The notes under the pieces: generated by a model
Seen by the model: only the letters and a program-made list of their open reading frames with translations
Told to the model about the DNA's origin: nothing
The model's database searches: none
Part shown: piece after piece, positions 1 to 12,498 of the stretch
Layout of the letters: the number at the start of each line of letters is the position of its first letter
How positions within the stretch are numbered: the first letter of the stretch is position 1
NCBI GenBank assembly: GCA_034190875.2
Contig: CM067354.1
Location: 66,529,168 to 66,593,167, forward strand
DNA from: Urechis unicinctus
Lineage: Eukaryota > Annelida > Polychaeta > Xenopneusta > Urechidae
DNA: 64,000 nt
Direction: 5' to 3'
Position numbers and translations under genes: made by a program

Positions 1-3000
1 TGATAAATTTGATTCTAGCACTATCTTGAAATTAAACGGGGTCAACATTAAGTACTGCTGTTCATCGATCTTTAGTATTATCACGAAGACATCAATTATG
101 CCCGTGTTTCGAAGCATTATTACTTTTCATTAGAAGTTTGTAAAATTGGTAAGTGCAACTGATGGAGTGCAAACTGTAAGATATATTGAAGGGTATATTG
201 GATGCCATGGAAAACTTCCGCTTGCAGATCACTGCTATGGGCTGTTATAGCAATGATATGCTTGTCATACTAACTTCGCTTTCCGTTCCTTGCCGTTTAA
301 ATGGTATAGCATCATAAATGCTCAATTATCTCTAGCTGCTGAAGCTAAATTGGGCGGGATAAATAGCTCACCAGGCATGACCGTTAACGCCTTGAGTGAT
401 CATTTTGTGAATTACTCGTTGACGAAAACAACGAAGAACGGATGCGTGGAATATAGAAACCCACGCCATAGCCAAGTCAAATGGCAATAATGCACTGTTG
501 CAGTTAAGACATATACGTTTATACAAGATTAATTCATTAACAAAATCTACCCTATACCTTCACATCTTATATAGATAGAGTGTATAAAAACACAGAACAT
601 TCACAAATAAGATAACTGCTTCACATCGTGGCACAAATAATTTCCTTTTCACATGAAAATCATCTCACTTGCGAGGTAGTGTAGACAATGACACTGTGGG
701 CATTGACTGTTTACTTGTTTATACCTGGTAAATCAGCCATGAACAATTGTAACCAATTGTCAGTTATAAATATGATTATTGTATGACTTCTATATATGTG
801 ACTCCTTTGATTCATGTGTAAACGCATAAGCTGCTGTTTTGGCAATATTTAGCTTTTTCTATTTATCATAAAATTTTCTTAATGCAGCAGGATTATATGT
901 CAAATATAGTATTGGGTGAACACATTATTACGACACCGACAATTTGGTTAACACTCAATGAACATAACAATCAATTCCTAATTATCCCTATCCGTAACAC
1001 CTTTTCCTCAATATATCCAGTCAGGTAGTAGAAAGAGTATAAATAATGCAAGCAGTTGAATATCAATATTCTTGTGATAGCGATTGATTTATAATTATCC
1101 AAAAGATATTGTTATCGTCGCAAGCACAAAACATCATTGCAATGGAAATATAATGATTGCAAACAAGCCAGATTATCACGTTTACTCACTTATCATGAGC
1201 CGACTAGATCCAAAACAATGCTTTCTGTAGACGGAGATCGCCTGTACCCACAGAGTAGGTCAAATGCGATGCCCCCAGGTCAGGATATCGCCGTGAAAAT
1301 TCATTTAACGTACCTTAGGTGCTGCTCAATGATGGATGGTTGTATGAAGATACTGTCCTTTATGACTTTCTTCATAAATATTTTCTGTTGTGAATTGCAG
1401 TACATAAGACACTCGACTGCAATAGAATACACAGTAGCAGACAATCGACAAGTTGTCTATGGTTTACAGAAGACGATATTTGCTCTACACCTTGATGTGA
1501 AGCACAATTTAATTGCTTTTGCGTGCTTTTCTCAGCACAAAATGCAATTTACCGTTTGCGATCTTATTTAGCTTGCTCCTTCCATATCATATTTACTTTA
1601 CGTAGAAAAGTCATTAATTGGTAGTCATGCCACCGAGGATGTATACAAAACATGCATTCAAACCAGCCAGAAAGTGTTCGCCGTCATCGATGTGCCTGAT
1701 TCTGCATATGTTATAATATAGATCTGCTATCTATCAGGTGTGGTTTTGTAAATGTGCTGACATGTTGTACCTCTTGGTACGCACGCGATGCCACCAATAT
1801 CGTCTTTGTTGATACATTCCAGATCAAAGGCATCGCATAACCTTTTAATTTGTGTAAAACGACTGCCATTAATACAATATTTATCTTTGATTGCATATAA
1901 TCATACATAATGGCGCAAACTTCCTGGAATCGTATAATTCTTTTGCCAGAGAACCCTGTTTTAGTTGTTCTCTGATTAATGACACGATTCGTCTACTTTT
2001 CGCAGTAAGTGGGAATTGTATCGATGAGCTCAGTTAATTAACTAATTTATTGCTTTTTTACAGTGGCTTACTAACTTTTAGTGTAAAGTTTCTTAGATGC
2101 ATTGTTTATCTTGTATTTGCCAAACTATACACGTAAAAAAAGATGGACTACTTACTTTTCTGTCCAAGCTATGAACATTGTTGTTTCTATCTGAATCGAA
2201 GCATCATCTGCCTTATTTTTGCAGATTGTATTAACAACAAACTTGACTTAAGTGCCAAAAGACATCATGTTATCATGTGATCCGCATTAGGATATTTCTC
2301 ATTATCCTGTTGAACATGCTCACATTTGATCATGCCACGATCTCATTTATTGGACGTTATGTATGTGTTGACTCACTATGTTGACAACTGTACTAGTCCA
2401 TGTATGTGTTAACATTGGCCATAGCTATGATAAATAGCTACGACGATTTTTGCCCGTTATGGTTTACCCGACAACCTACGATGCCAGAATATATGATTCA
2501 ACAAATAGCATAATGGGGGAGTATGATTGATATTGACTTTCCTTTGCGTAATATTAAGATGTAATAATCGAAACGACATTTGTATTCATTACTAATAAGC
2601 TATATATCACAGGAATAAGTGGAATGTAAAATTGCCTAAGACAATAATTAGATCAAGACACAGTATATTCTTTTCACGGGGCATAAACATAATTTACTGG
2701 TCAACCCATTTAGTCATATATTTCCCCTCCGTTATATTGAGCAAGCCTATGTAATCCAATGAAATACAAAACAAATTGTATTAATATGCAGCTGTTCGAG
2801 AAACTGATGGATGTTCAGCAAACAATATTGTGGCGTTATTATGCTTTGATTGAGTCTTATCGTCGCACCAGTGTAATGTGAAGATGAATTTAACAATATT
2901 ACTGCGTTGACTTTTTCTGCCTTATACTCCGCAGAATCAATGGCACTTCTACTCATTTGATGAAGCTATAAACATTTACCAGATAATCTAGGTAAATGAT

Positions 3001-3955
3001 TATCCAGTTATGAATGCTGAACCATATTACTGTAATTCAATTGGGAAGTGTATGATTGTGTATTACATGTCTACTCATCATTCGGTATGATCACCTGCTG
3101 AGTCACTACTTTGAGGAAAATAGATTTTATCAAATAGGACCGTGATTATCAACTTATTAGTTTAACACAAAAATATACTAAACATCACCGGTTGTGTTAG
3201 GCAAATAAATGTAAATAGATTAATTTAGTAACAAAACCGACTCGAATGCACAGCTCGTGTGACAAAAACACACTATTAACCGTCTCCATGTTTTATCAAA
3301 TCGATCTATTGATGATTTATGAATGATTATTTGCTAGTAACATTTTTTCCGGGGTATAAACCATGCAATATTCAACCTCAAAGATAGTACATCATTCACA
3401 GAGGCGCATTATGATCTATGACATCACAGATGTAAGCCCAAGGTACTGATGCTGAGATAATTGACCACCCTGTTGTGGTTACATGTGTGTTCAAGTGCTT
3501 CGTGGAGCGCAGTTTCAAATATATCCGATGATTCCGAAATATATCCAATGGTCATTGCCAACTTGAGTTTTTTTAAGCAACATGTGCGCTTATGTTTATA
3601 TTGATTGACTGTCACAACTCGGTCAGTCATCAGTATCCTAGCAAAATGTAATGCTTTACTTACATGGATTGCAAATGCGCTGTGCAAGAATTTAGAATCT
3701 AGGTCAGCTTGTTGAGGCTCATGTATAAAATACACTTAATGTTGCATTATCTTGATTCCTGATCCCAGGCCGCATTTTATCGACCATCACAAGCGACATT
3801 ATCATACCAATGATCTACTGTGACGTTTACGTAACTGTGATGACCTTAGTTTTCGTCCAAGGTTGTCTTTGGTGATCCCAAGTATATCACCGTCTGTGCC
3901 ACTGACCCTTGAAATTGAAATTGTTCTGATAAACTGACATTTCCCTTTTGATGCG
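1..3955 (+). repeat. Block A, copy 1 (young pair with 39440-43105)
   Basis: This stretch aligns almost continuously with 39440-43105 in the same orientation. Long runs are identical and are broken by point changes and small indels. Examples: about 15 bases are added in copy 2 near 40355, a roughly 30-base stretch near 2820-2850 is missing from copy 2, and about 90 bases (roughly 3188-3280) are absent at 42412. The first 240 bases match 23400-23660 (copy 3) more weakly and have no partner before 39440. The alignment breaks at about 3955, where copy 2 continues into block B in direct orientation while copy 1 switches to an inverted B. I recognise no gene; the open frames inside are short and mostly lack an ATG. 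Homology is read directly from the sequence; a segmental duplication is the inference. Confidence 0.9.
1269..1571 (+). CDS. Conserved 100-codon open frame, unrecognised (copy at 40487-40789)
   Basis: An ATG at 1269 opens 100 codons beginning MPPGQDIAV. The frame stays open upstream, giving an earlier ATG at 1218 (117 codons). The block A partner keeps the same 100 codons with no indel, although the flanks have several. By eye there are six amino-acid changes (K/E, F/L, F/L, D/Y, F/I, S/P) and about six silent ones. That is slightly more silent change than plain drift predicts, but far too few to prove selection. The older copy at 32460-32620 has stops but keeps a matching HS-A-EYT stretch in the same frame; copy 3 is truncated at this point. 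A central hydrophobic segment (around SFMTFFINI) could be membrane-inserted. Its function is unknown, and it may be a chance frame. Confidence 0.2.
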   Translation: MPPGQDIAVKIHLTYLRCCSMMDGCMKILSFMTFFINIFCCELQYIRHSTAIEYTVADNRQVVYGLQKTIFALHLDVKHNLIAFACFSQHKMQFTVCDLI

Positions 3956-4058
3956 AATATATGGATTTCTAAAGTAAGCCCAGGGAAACATTTGTGATTA
4001 TGTTTGTCATGGTTACGAATTTGCTTATAAACCCAATATTACAGAGATGTTTGATTTT
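3956..4058. other. Junction between direct block A and inverted block B
   Basis: These roughly 100 bases match neither the continuation of block A in copy 2 (43105 onward) nor block B. They sit where the direct alignment with 39440-43105 stops and the inverted alignment with 45863 begins. They are best read as filler or ancestral sequence at a rearrangement breakpoint. About 900 bases present at 43106-43997 are missing here. Confidence 0.6.
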
Positions 4059-5761
4059 CAGAACTACAATTCATGACGTGACATCTTAGCCATCATGCAA
4101 TGTGTGATTGAAATTTCCCTTATAACTTCATACCATGGCCCACCATGCTCTTATGCAGGGGACATAATGAACAATGAATAATGCACAAGATTGAACACCG
4201 ATCTCGGTAGTTTGTAGCTTGCTTTTACCTATGATATTTATCATTATGTTAACCCTGGCTATTTTCTGTCACTTTATTAATTTACCAATATGCTTTTTTC
4301 GAAAACTGAGCCAACTGAGGTTGATAATTTTTGCACTAAATTTTATTTGGTAGCTATATAAGCAAAATAGATATCACCTATGGTAAATCATGGACTGTCA
4401 ATGCTTGACCTTTTGAAGCCCATAAAATGAACTTAGAGGCTAACAAGCAAGCTTCATTCACTGCAAGTCATACACGGTAATGAACCACGTCAAGTGTCTT
4501 TACAGAAGGAGTTTAAATGCATTAACGAACGAGTCGTAATGTGAATGAGGTTCCAAAGTGCTTCTGAAAATGTCAACGTGAATAAGATATTTTTGGCATC
4601 ATTAACTCCTATACAATTTAGAAAAGGTGGGTGTACACAGTCAAAGAACAGGTATGAATACGTTTATGGATGATGTGTAGTTGAACAAACCCATTCAGAG
4701 GGTTATTTGAACGGAACTAATTTATAGTGACGATAAAATTGACGATCACATCTCCGGCTTATAGTTTGTTATCCACTATGCCGTACTTGCCACAGCAGTA
4801 GCCACATATTGCATTTTGAAATTTTTATTATGCACCATTAGGTCGCAAGTGGACTGCAGCACGTCAGCTGTAATTCTGAGCAGCTGCTTATAAATTCTTT
4901 TGCACACGCTTTCCAATATATGAATATGTATTTCGAGAGAAAGTGTATCATCGATTGGGTAAAGTAGTAAAAGGTTCTGCACTATTAACCTATAACTACA
5001 GTGTCGAGATCTAAATAGCGAGCTAGGCATACTACATCATCGCAACCATATGGACGGCGCCGGTAACCCAGCACATGATGGTTTACGCCCACACAGTTAC
5101 GCCTAGACATGTTATGAAGTTCATTAATTCTAATACGAGCAGTAGCCCTAGGGCAGCTTGTGTATTTGCTAATATGGTTCATATTAAAAAGTGAACTGTC
5201 AAACGAACCGCAAAGCCTTTTGTTCAAATGATGTGCAGACACAATGGAGGTAAAGGATATTGTGTTATATATATCCGACACAAGACATTGTCAGTGTGCG
5301 TTTGTGCTAGGGCGTTTTCAATTAACCCAATATTATTGATTGGTACACAGGCAACAACGGATACCTTCCTTACATATTGCAGTTTCTGTTACGGTTAATG
5401 ACTACTACGGTGTTTGCTTCAAACATATTCTTATACTATCGGATGTCAAATAATGTTCCACCATATGTGATGGCTTATCAATGCGTTGTTCATCCAGATC
5501 CACATAATGATAATGCAATGCATTTGTTATTATCAACAAGTCTGTTAGGTCTTACTCAGTTCGAGGAACCTTTACCTCAAATGTCTCATTGAGGTTAAGC
5601 AAGAAACGTGCCCACCAACACAGTTATTTGTGAAAGGTCATTGCCGTATTTGTCACTTGATATGAATACTTCAACGCCGTAACTTGAAGCGTGCAACTCA
5701 ATACACATTAACGGATAGGTTGTCATATACAAGGATCTTAAATCCACATTTAGCACAGAAG

Positions 5762-5762
<1 letters not shown>
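4059..5762 (-). repeat. Block B, copy 1, inverted relative to all other copies
   Basis: The reverse complement of this stretch aligns closely with 43998-45863. For example, the sequence around 5080-5160 reappears reverse-complemented at 44690-44780. Its neighbour, block A copy 1, is in direct orientation, so only this module has flipped. The inner edge lies at 4059. The outer edge runs into the (TG)42 tract at 5763. Other copies of B (24930-25745, 34656-35893, 47460-48750) are in the direct orientation, so the inversion is derived here. Confidence 0.9.
4985..5281 (-). CDS. Open frame shared by inverted copies of block B, unrecognised
   Basis: A 98-codon frame that matches 44545-44847 over 93 codons without a gap. 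It includes a distinctive basic and histidine-rich run, NHHVLGYRRRPYG. There is no ATG at the beginning (the first codon here is GTG), and the first internal ATG is about 30 codons in. Eleven amino acids differ between the two copies against about four silent changes, which fits drift rather than constraint. A decayed copy at 48310-48530 keeps a related RRR stretch. An alternating (TA)n run near the start differs by four bases between copies and shifts the upstream frame. I do not recognise a family. It is probably a relic or a chance frame. Confidence 0.15.
   Translation of the reverse strand: MSDIYNTISFTSIVSAHHLNKRLCGSFDSSLFNMNHISKYTSCPRATARIRINELHNMSRRNCVGVNHHVLGYRRRPYGCDDVVCLARYLDLDTVVIG

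Positions 5763-5846
<84 letters not shown>
5763..5846. repeat. (TG)42 microsatellite at a block boundary
   Basis: This is a perfect TG dinucleotide run of 84 bases, followed by an imperfect GT-rich tail to about 5860. It lies exactly between the end of inverted block B (5762) and the start of block C (5878). It has no counterpart at the corresponding end of block B in copy 2 (43998) or at the start of block C in copy 2 (54593). Its length suggests high mutability, and alternating purine-pyrimidine DNA of this kind can adopt Z-form. Confidence 0.97.
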
Positions 5847-5848
<2 letters not shown>

Positions 5849-5877
5849 TGGGTGTGTTGCATATGCTATCGTATAAT

Positions 5878-8800
5878 TGATGTATACCCGATTTTATCCC
5901 ATTAAACTCGCCATAGTGTTTTGGAGTCTCCGACGCTAGTGTAAAATTAATTTGTTGCCACTAGGCTTTCTCTGAGAACAAAAATTGTTCACATATCAAT
6001 CGCAGCTGAGAAGTCGTTGCTCATCAAAATCTGTCATCTGAATGAATTTGCATTTTTGTATAGTTTAAGCATTGACGTCGATAACAACAAGCAACCGATC
6101 CCATTAACGCTGACCAGTATTGTTCAAAAGCAAAGAGAAGCAGTGGGTTCTGCCTAATAGCTACGGCAGTTATTTTTTGGTAAAATCAATTGTAATTGCA
6201 ACAACCGAAATGGCTAGTTCAGCACGTACAGCATGGAAAAACATAACAATATGTAAGGTAAATATCGGCGCAAATGAAAACATCGTTGACATAACATAAA
6301 TGGGAACATTGCGAAAGCTTTTGTTCATTTGGTAATTCGCCGTGCATTCATTCTTTTGAGTTAGTGCCAAAGTGTGCGGGGTGTTATATCATAAGCCGTT
6401 TAAATTAGATTCCTAGCAACCTGAGCATGTGTGCAGTTAAAGCCGTGAGCAATGTATAAAAACTTTATCAAGACAATCCATCATCGAAAGCTAGATTAGG
6501 ACAATATAAGATTAACATAAATATTGCATCGGCATAAGAGACAACATTGCCCTCAATTTGATATTATTCTAACTGTAAAATGGGACTGTTGCAGCAGCGT
6601 ACGAATAGGAAGTAATCAGTTTCCTAACGGGCAGAACAACTTGATTATTCCGCGCACTAGTCGAATTAATATACTTAGCCTTGGATAAGCCTTGCCAACG
6701 CCTTTCTAAGTCCAATACACAGATGACTGCAACTCCTGGTTCATAATTGAGCCGAGCCTCAGAATACTGCAAGATTAGTTTTGGTCAAATAATTCAGGTC
6801 TTTAGTATGTCTTTGTTCATTCAAGAATGATTGTAACCAGCTTACGTTATTTTGCCGGTAAATGACAGCATCAATCTAACCTTATTATTAAGATATGGGC
6901 ATTACTGCGGGTATATTTATTTTGGCGTCTTGGTGGATTTTGCCTTCACATCTCAGGGCAATGATATCTGAAGGGACCCACTAAGCGGTTATGACTTTTG
7001 TTGTAGCTCATGAGCACTATGAAATGATTGGTTATGTTACTATGTTTCCATCAAATGGCCAGAATCGGTCAGGCGAGGCACATCAAGCTTTCGTGTTAAA
7101 GAACCAGACAGATCTATGAAGAGCTCAATTTTGCATAAATGACAAAGGAATCGTGCAGCTACACCGTTAAGATCAGCAGATCAAAACACATTAGCGTTAG
7201 ATGATGTTTTGCTATATTTAGCCTTCACTTTCTATAAGACATATCCTACGGGTGCAGTCAGTTGGCATCAAGCAATTTATATTATCTGGAGGCACTATAA
7301 GGGAATGACTTAGCGAATGCAACTTGCAAAAGCGTTTCTTATCAAATGTATAATGGAAATTCAGTTGTTGGGAAGCCCTTTGAAAAGGCCAGTGTCTAAA
7401 ACTCGAGGAGAATAGGTGTAGTTGTTGTTATTTCTTATTGGGATATGCCAAGATTAGTGTGTGTTATGACAACAGCGTAGAGAGTTTAGTATTTGCAGCA
7501 TTAACCAGCTACGGCTGGTCAGGAGTTCAGAAATATACTCGGTTGTACCAACATAAGCTAGGGGTTGGATATAACGAAGGTCATTAGAATGAGGAGTAAG
7601 AGATACATGCATTCCGTCACCTGAAACATGCAAACGCCATATCATGTTCCGTCAAGCACAATAACTTGCAGAGAGAAGCGTCCTTGCTATTATTGCCCAT
7701 ATAATCTTTTAGGATAATACCTGGGGGTCTTATTTGCGTGACAAAGTTCATTCAAGCAATGATAATACTAGAATGATAAAAAGTGAAAACAATTACGCCG
7801 TATGAAAAGCAGAATCCCACACGCTCGCTGAATGAATCATGTTAATGAATAATAATAACAATAATCATTGTTGGTGGCAAACTTAATATCAAATGTTGGA
7901 TATGTACTATCCACCCAAACTCGGAAATATATGCACTGTATACAAGAAGTAAGACATGAGCTCCGATACTGTACTGCTTATTGCACAAGAATAACAATAA
8001 GTTTCAACCTCAGAAATTGACAAAGGCAAAGCGTGGCTGAGTTTGCCAGATGAAATTGGCTGCCGGCTCTCACGCTCTTCCTGTGTCGTATGACAACCCA
8101 GTAGATTTGAACATAGGAGAAAGTTTTTGCATTTGTTGGACAATAAGCATACAGCCAAACGAAAAAAACCAAAAGCTATATTGCATCATTAATTGCATTA
8201 TTGTGCAGCGTGTAGCATCATTGCTCATATCAAGGTAATTATTAGAAAATAGACGGGCCAAAGAACAAAGTCCATGTTTCCCAATGTTTAACGAATACCA
8301 TTACTTTCTCACATTTGTCGATGAAATGTGAATTTTATTCATTTATCCTCAAATGCATGGTGCTGATACCTTGAGTACGAAATATACACATAACTTTATG
8401 ATATACCGTTTATATGCTGATGGCTGTCGGTAATTACGGCAGCATGTCGCAGTGGCATATTATCTAGAAGGTCATTACAAAGCATCAATATGTCACACAA
8501 GGTGGTTATGTCAGAATTGATATCACATCAACCAATCTGACCAGCAAATATTATGTTTTAGCTTGATGATGACGCTTTGGGCTGTTTGCAATTGGATCAA
8601 TGGACAAATCGAATGTTTACCGAAGAGTTTATTGCTTACATATGACACATAGTTATCAATGAAACCCACATGTAATGCTTGTTACGGTAAATCTGTGTCA
8701 ATAATGCGTTTGGTGATTTTTATTTATGCATCACAGTTGTATATAAGGTCCGACATTATGCCAGTTGGCCAGTCTGAATGCCGTGCTGCGTTGTTCAGGT

Positions 8801-9165
8801 AAACAGTGATGAACTGCCAACGATCGAGTCCAAGACGTTTTTAAATGTAGAGTTTAGCTTCTAATTTTGTTTGATTAATGGAACTTTGAAAGCTAACGCA
8901 CCAAACTATAACATATGTTTTCGTAGCGTAGGCATATTGATAGTGAATTCAGCATCTTCCAAGGTCAGGTAGTAGAGCCAATCGTCGTCAAAACTTGCAC
9001 TAACCATTGTTTTCAAGATCTTAAAATCAATCATGTTTTCTACACATAGGGCTCTTGGCTGAGTTGTTCCGTCCATGATGATTACTGAGGCAAAGGTATT
9101 AATGCACTGTATGTACATGCTAAGAAGTATATATATATTCCTCCAAAATGAATATACTTTCACAC
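5878..9165 (+). repeat. Block C, copy 1 (pairs with 54593-58165)
   Basis: This aligns in direct orientation with 54593-57454 and then, across a 315-base insertion in the other copy, with 57770-58165. The match is close, with long identical runs (for example 6540-6780 against 55270-55510) and small indels. Short minus-strand frames are shared (6170-6370 with 54902-55102; 6569-6772 with 55301-55504). They start with TTG, and most of their differences change amino acids, so I do not call them genes. No recognisable domain, RNA gene or transposon was seen. Confidence 0.9.
8423..8443. other. Near-perfect palindrome around GTAATTAC
   Basis: GCTGTCG, GTAATTAC and GGCAGC together form an inverted repeat of about 21 bases with one mismatched position. 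The centre GTAATTAC is an exact palindrome. It is conserved at 57136-57156, where 14 extra bases inserted just upstream lengthen the potential stem (CATGC on both sides). It could be a protein-binding dyad or a chance palindrome. Confidence 0.55.
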
Positions 9166-10080
9166 ATTACGATTCTCTGTATCGAGCTGCTATCTACGTA
9201 ACCATTGCTAAATCGAGTTAATGAACAGACATCGTGCGTAAGATTCCACTAAGGTACAGGGCACCATAAAGTTTTATTTACAAACACAAATTATTCACAA
9301 AATATATTCAATCAAGACAATCAAGAGCGTCAATCGTATTGTCACGCAGGAGCCATTGGATGAGTGTAATTACAATCCCAAACATGGTCAAGCAATATTC
9401 ACAAAGCTTCAACAGTAGTGATTGAACCTGATTGCTATGCGTTTGCGTATCCTCTTCATAATTGAGAAATCAAAAGTGGGCCATACAGTAAGCATCCAAG
9501 TTACTGCAAAGTACAACAGTAAAACAAATGTTACTTGCGATGTGGAATTGACTGCATTACTTTTCTTGATTACTCATCAAATTGTTTCCCTGCAGTACCA
9601 TATGTGAGCAGCAAGCCAAGATGACAAACATAATTGTTCTGCCCAAGCCATATGCTTACATCGTATATGCCTTGGCTTAGTTGACTGAAATTTATCTCTC
9701 TTGCTTAGTTTTGGAAAGTCTACGAAGTGTCTTTTACGCAAGCAAATAATTAAACATTTGACTTAAAATATAGATCGGGAGGTGCATATTACATGTACCT
9801 GATGCCACATATCTTCACCTGCATGTCTTCAAATGGCTTTGAACGCCGATAATATGAGGCGTTTCTTGTCAATGATTTATTTTAGGCAACGTTGGGTTAG
9901 TATTTGTTTTTTTTCTGAAGCATGTTCTATCGTATTACGAATATTTACTTAGTCGCTAGAAAATACCTAGCGCATTAAAACGTGAAGTTGGTGTTATCAC
10001 CTGCATTATTAAAAATGCGTGTTGCACATGAATGGAATATATAAATGAACCAATTTGCTGGAGACCTGAAATGAACACCG
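9166..10080. other. Stretch without counterpart in second copy; no gene seen
   Basis: Here the alignment between the two C/D copies is interrupted. The second copy has only about 40 to 50 bases (58166-58210) before block D resumes. I see AT-rich sequence with short frames only (for example 9422-9607, 61 codons), no repeat and no recognisable feature. Either an insertion here or a deletion in the other copy would explain it. Confidence 0.6.
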
Positions 10081-10862
10081 ACCACGGTTAGGATCATTTT
10101 ATTCTAGCACAATATCGTATAGTAGCATATGAAACCAACGATCGAAAAGCATGGCGGAAAGTCGATAACATATGCAAAATTACCTGGCTGTAAGCAATAG
10201 AGGGAGCATTATTTGAATGATATAAGGAAACAATTAATACAGCACCGGCTATAGGAGTGTTGATTGGGTGCCAACTCGAATGACAGCGGCATGCAAAGAT
10301 CACAATAACGTGAGGTATAATCAACCAAAATACAAACTGTATGATTCATGATATGTATTTTATGCATTCAACAAGTACAGTAATTCCTTCACATGGGTAG
10401 ATCAACGGTTACGTAGTTAGCAACACAGTTGAATATATATCGTTAACTAATATTTATTCAAAGGCAAAAAACAGTATTCGCCTCACATGCGCAAATATAT
10501 CAAGGATGACTTTGGTGAGACAAAGATACGAAGCAGATAGACATTTGTCAACTGTGTACAATTGTTTATGGAGTTAGGTTGGTGATCAGACATTAGCCGA
10601 CACATTCCAAAAATTGTTGCCATTATGAACAAAATGTCAAGCACAATAATACCATGTAATAACATGTGCACAAAATTTAAAAGGATTAAGAAATGAAAAA
10701 TGTCCATGAGAAACCCGACTCTTGATGTTTAACTTACTGATACGACCAATTTCACGGGCCATATTATATGTTACTTTTTAAACGTATACATATATTAATT
10801 ATCGTTTTCTCTAGAATATAATATTATTCCATGCGTATTGTATATGACAGTCGGCATTATAT
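10081..10862 (+). repeat. Block D, copy 1 (pairs with 58810-59338)
   Basis: This aligns in direct orientation with 58810-59338. The second copy lacks about 200 bases corresponding to roughly 10310-10520 and a shorter piece near 10210-10235. At 10090/10091 the sequence CCACGGTTA runs straight into GATCATTTTATTC. In the other copy this same point is split by the insertion at 58222-58809, so copy 1 is the empty-site reference. Confidence 0.85.
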
Positions 10863-11694
10863 TATATTTCCTTACCGACTGCAAATTATGCGGCTATTCA
10901 CTGGCGCTTGCAGAGTCGATGAATAATTAGTAGAAGCCAGAGCTTAAACGCTTCAGTCGTGATTTTATATCGGCATCGTATTCTTAGCGTGTCAGTGTAC
11001 AGGCTAAATAAGTAGCGACTCAGGTCAAGGTCTCCAAGTCCCGGGCTTTAAGACAAATACGGATATATTGGATATTGCGTGACGATGTATACGGCAAATG
11101 CACGGATGATAATAAACAGCCATGGATGGAGATGATATGTATATTGGATGCTTTCAGTCGTCCCCTGTCGTATTCACCTTAAAATTCGCCGCACATCATT
11201 TTTATAAGCATCGCAGCAGATTTAGCAAAAGCTTATGGTGCAATTAATGCCTAAGTTAAAACTGCGTACGGCTGTCTCAAAACAATTCTGATCAGCTAAT
11301 CAATTCGTTGTGAGTTTGCATTTGATATCATTTCGATATTATATGTGATATCATAGAGAAACGAGGGTGCATGTGGCAGGTCAGTATCACGACCGGGCCG
11401 CGCGCAACAGAGGTTGATTCGGGTCAAATGATGTTGATAGCCTAATAAAAGTTTTAGCCTTTCTGATATGAACCCATTCTTTCCATAGACTCTGAGGCAA
11501 GCCGCGTAGCGGAAACCCAGGATCTCGGGACACAGACTATGATTCACTAAACCCCTTTCGTGATAAAGCTATATTGTGTAGCAAAGAGAAGATATATTTC
11601 TATTGATGGCAACGATGAGGTACAGGTCGGGTTCATTATGATCACCGACGAACCAGCAGCAACCACGAATGTATTCCAATTCAAAAAGGCTGTA

Positions 11695-11925
11695 CACAAA
11701 TACAATCCGAACGTTCTCTTATTGCAAGACTCGCCAGTCACATTTATCAACGGCATTATAATACCTTCCGGTCTTTAACGATGAACTATGGTAAGAGAGG
11801 ATTCCTTACATAAATTAATCATTGATAGCTAGACCTCAATATTTCTACTCATTACAACATAGCATGAAATTACATGGGCTTTTCAAATAAATATTTATTC
11901 GTCTAATGATAAGCACCATGTCATT
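11695..11925 (+). repeat. Local direct repeat, first unit
   Basis: This pairs with 12499-12752. Shared landmarks run in the same order: TGCAAGACTCGCCAG, CCGGTCTTTAACGATGAA, AGACCTCAATATTTCTAC and ACAACATAGCATGAAA. The units are about 800 bases apart centre to centre and moderately diverged, with small indels. The left unit overlaps the 3' half of the 72-codon frame at 11560-11778; the right unit has frame-breaking changes. Confidence 0.85.
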
Positions 11926-12498
11926 TAATGTTATCATCATGTTGAGACAATAGTCAAATACAGACTGTTGCAGAAAGGTTTCAGTGTGTACGTGCACATT
12001 GTTTGGATTTGTCCATGACACTGCCAGTACAGTACTCACTCGATACTTTATGTGCCTCTCGGCTGTACAACTTTCTTTTGCCATTCATTTTCACATGTGC
12101 TTGCTACGTTACACAAATTGCTTTCCGTTACTGTCTTACTGCCTATATTCATAGTTTTGCCTATACACGTTAGTTATTTACGTGTGGATGCCGATCTGGC
12201 TGCTTAGCCATAGAGCTATAGGTTACGAATAACGTGCGCAAAACACATCCTGAGGTTTTCTCTGGTGAGTAACATATCACATCGCCCGTATGTCCTTGCA
12301 ATTGCTGCTAGAATTCAGGAGCTCTTAACTTTGGTTGTATATTCACTAGCTTTCTCGAAAACTTTTTTATTTTGTGAGATAAAACTGCTAAATATTCCAT
12401 TCCATACCTTTTCACTTCCATTTGACCTATATGTCATCCGGATTAATTGGTTTGACACAAGTTAGATCATGCTACTACATGTATCAACCATATATGCA

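Noticed and set aside
3424..3735. 103-codon minus-strand frame in block A copy 1
   Set aside because: It is frameshifted and shortened in the close copy (42671-42886), lacks support in older copies and is within chance length.
5377..5592. Frame shared with 44171-44365 on the opposite strand of the block B NDLS frame
   Set aside because: Its C-terminal residues are frame-disrupted between copies. In the older copy 4 this strand has several stops, whereas the other strand is open there.
5684..5905. Frame with a long C-V run
   Set aside because: It is the translation of the (TG)42 tract; the flanks are not conserved.
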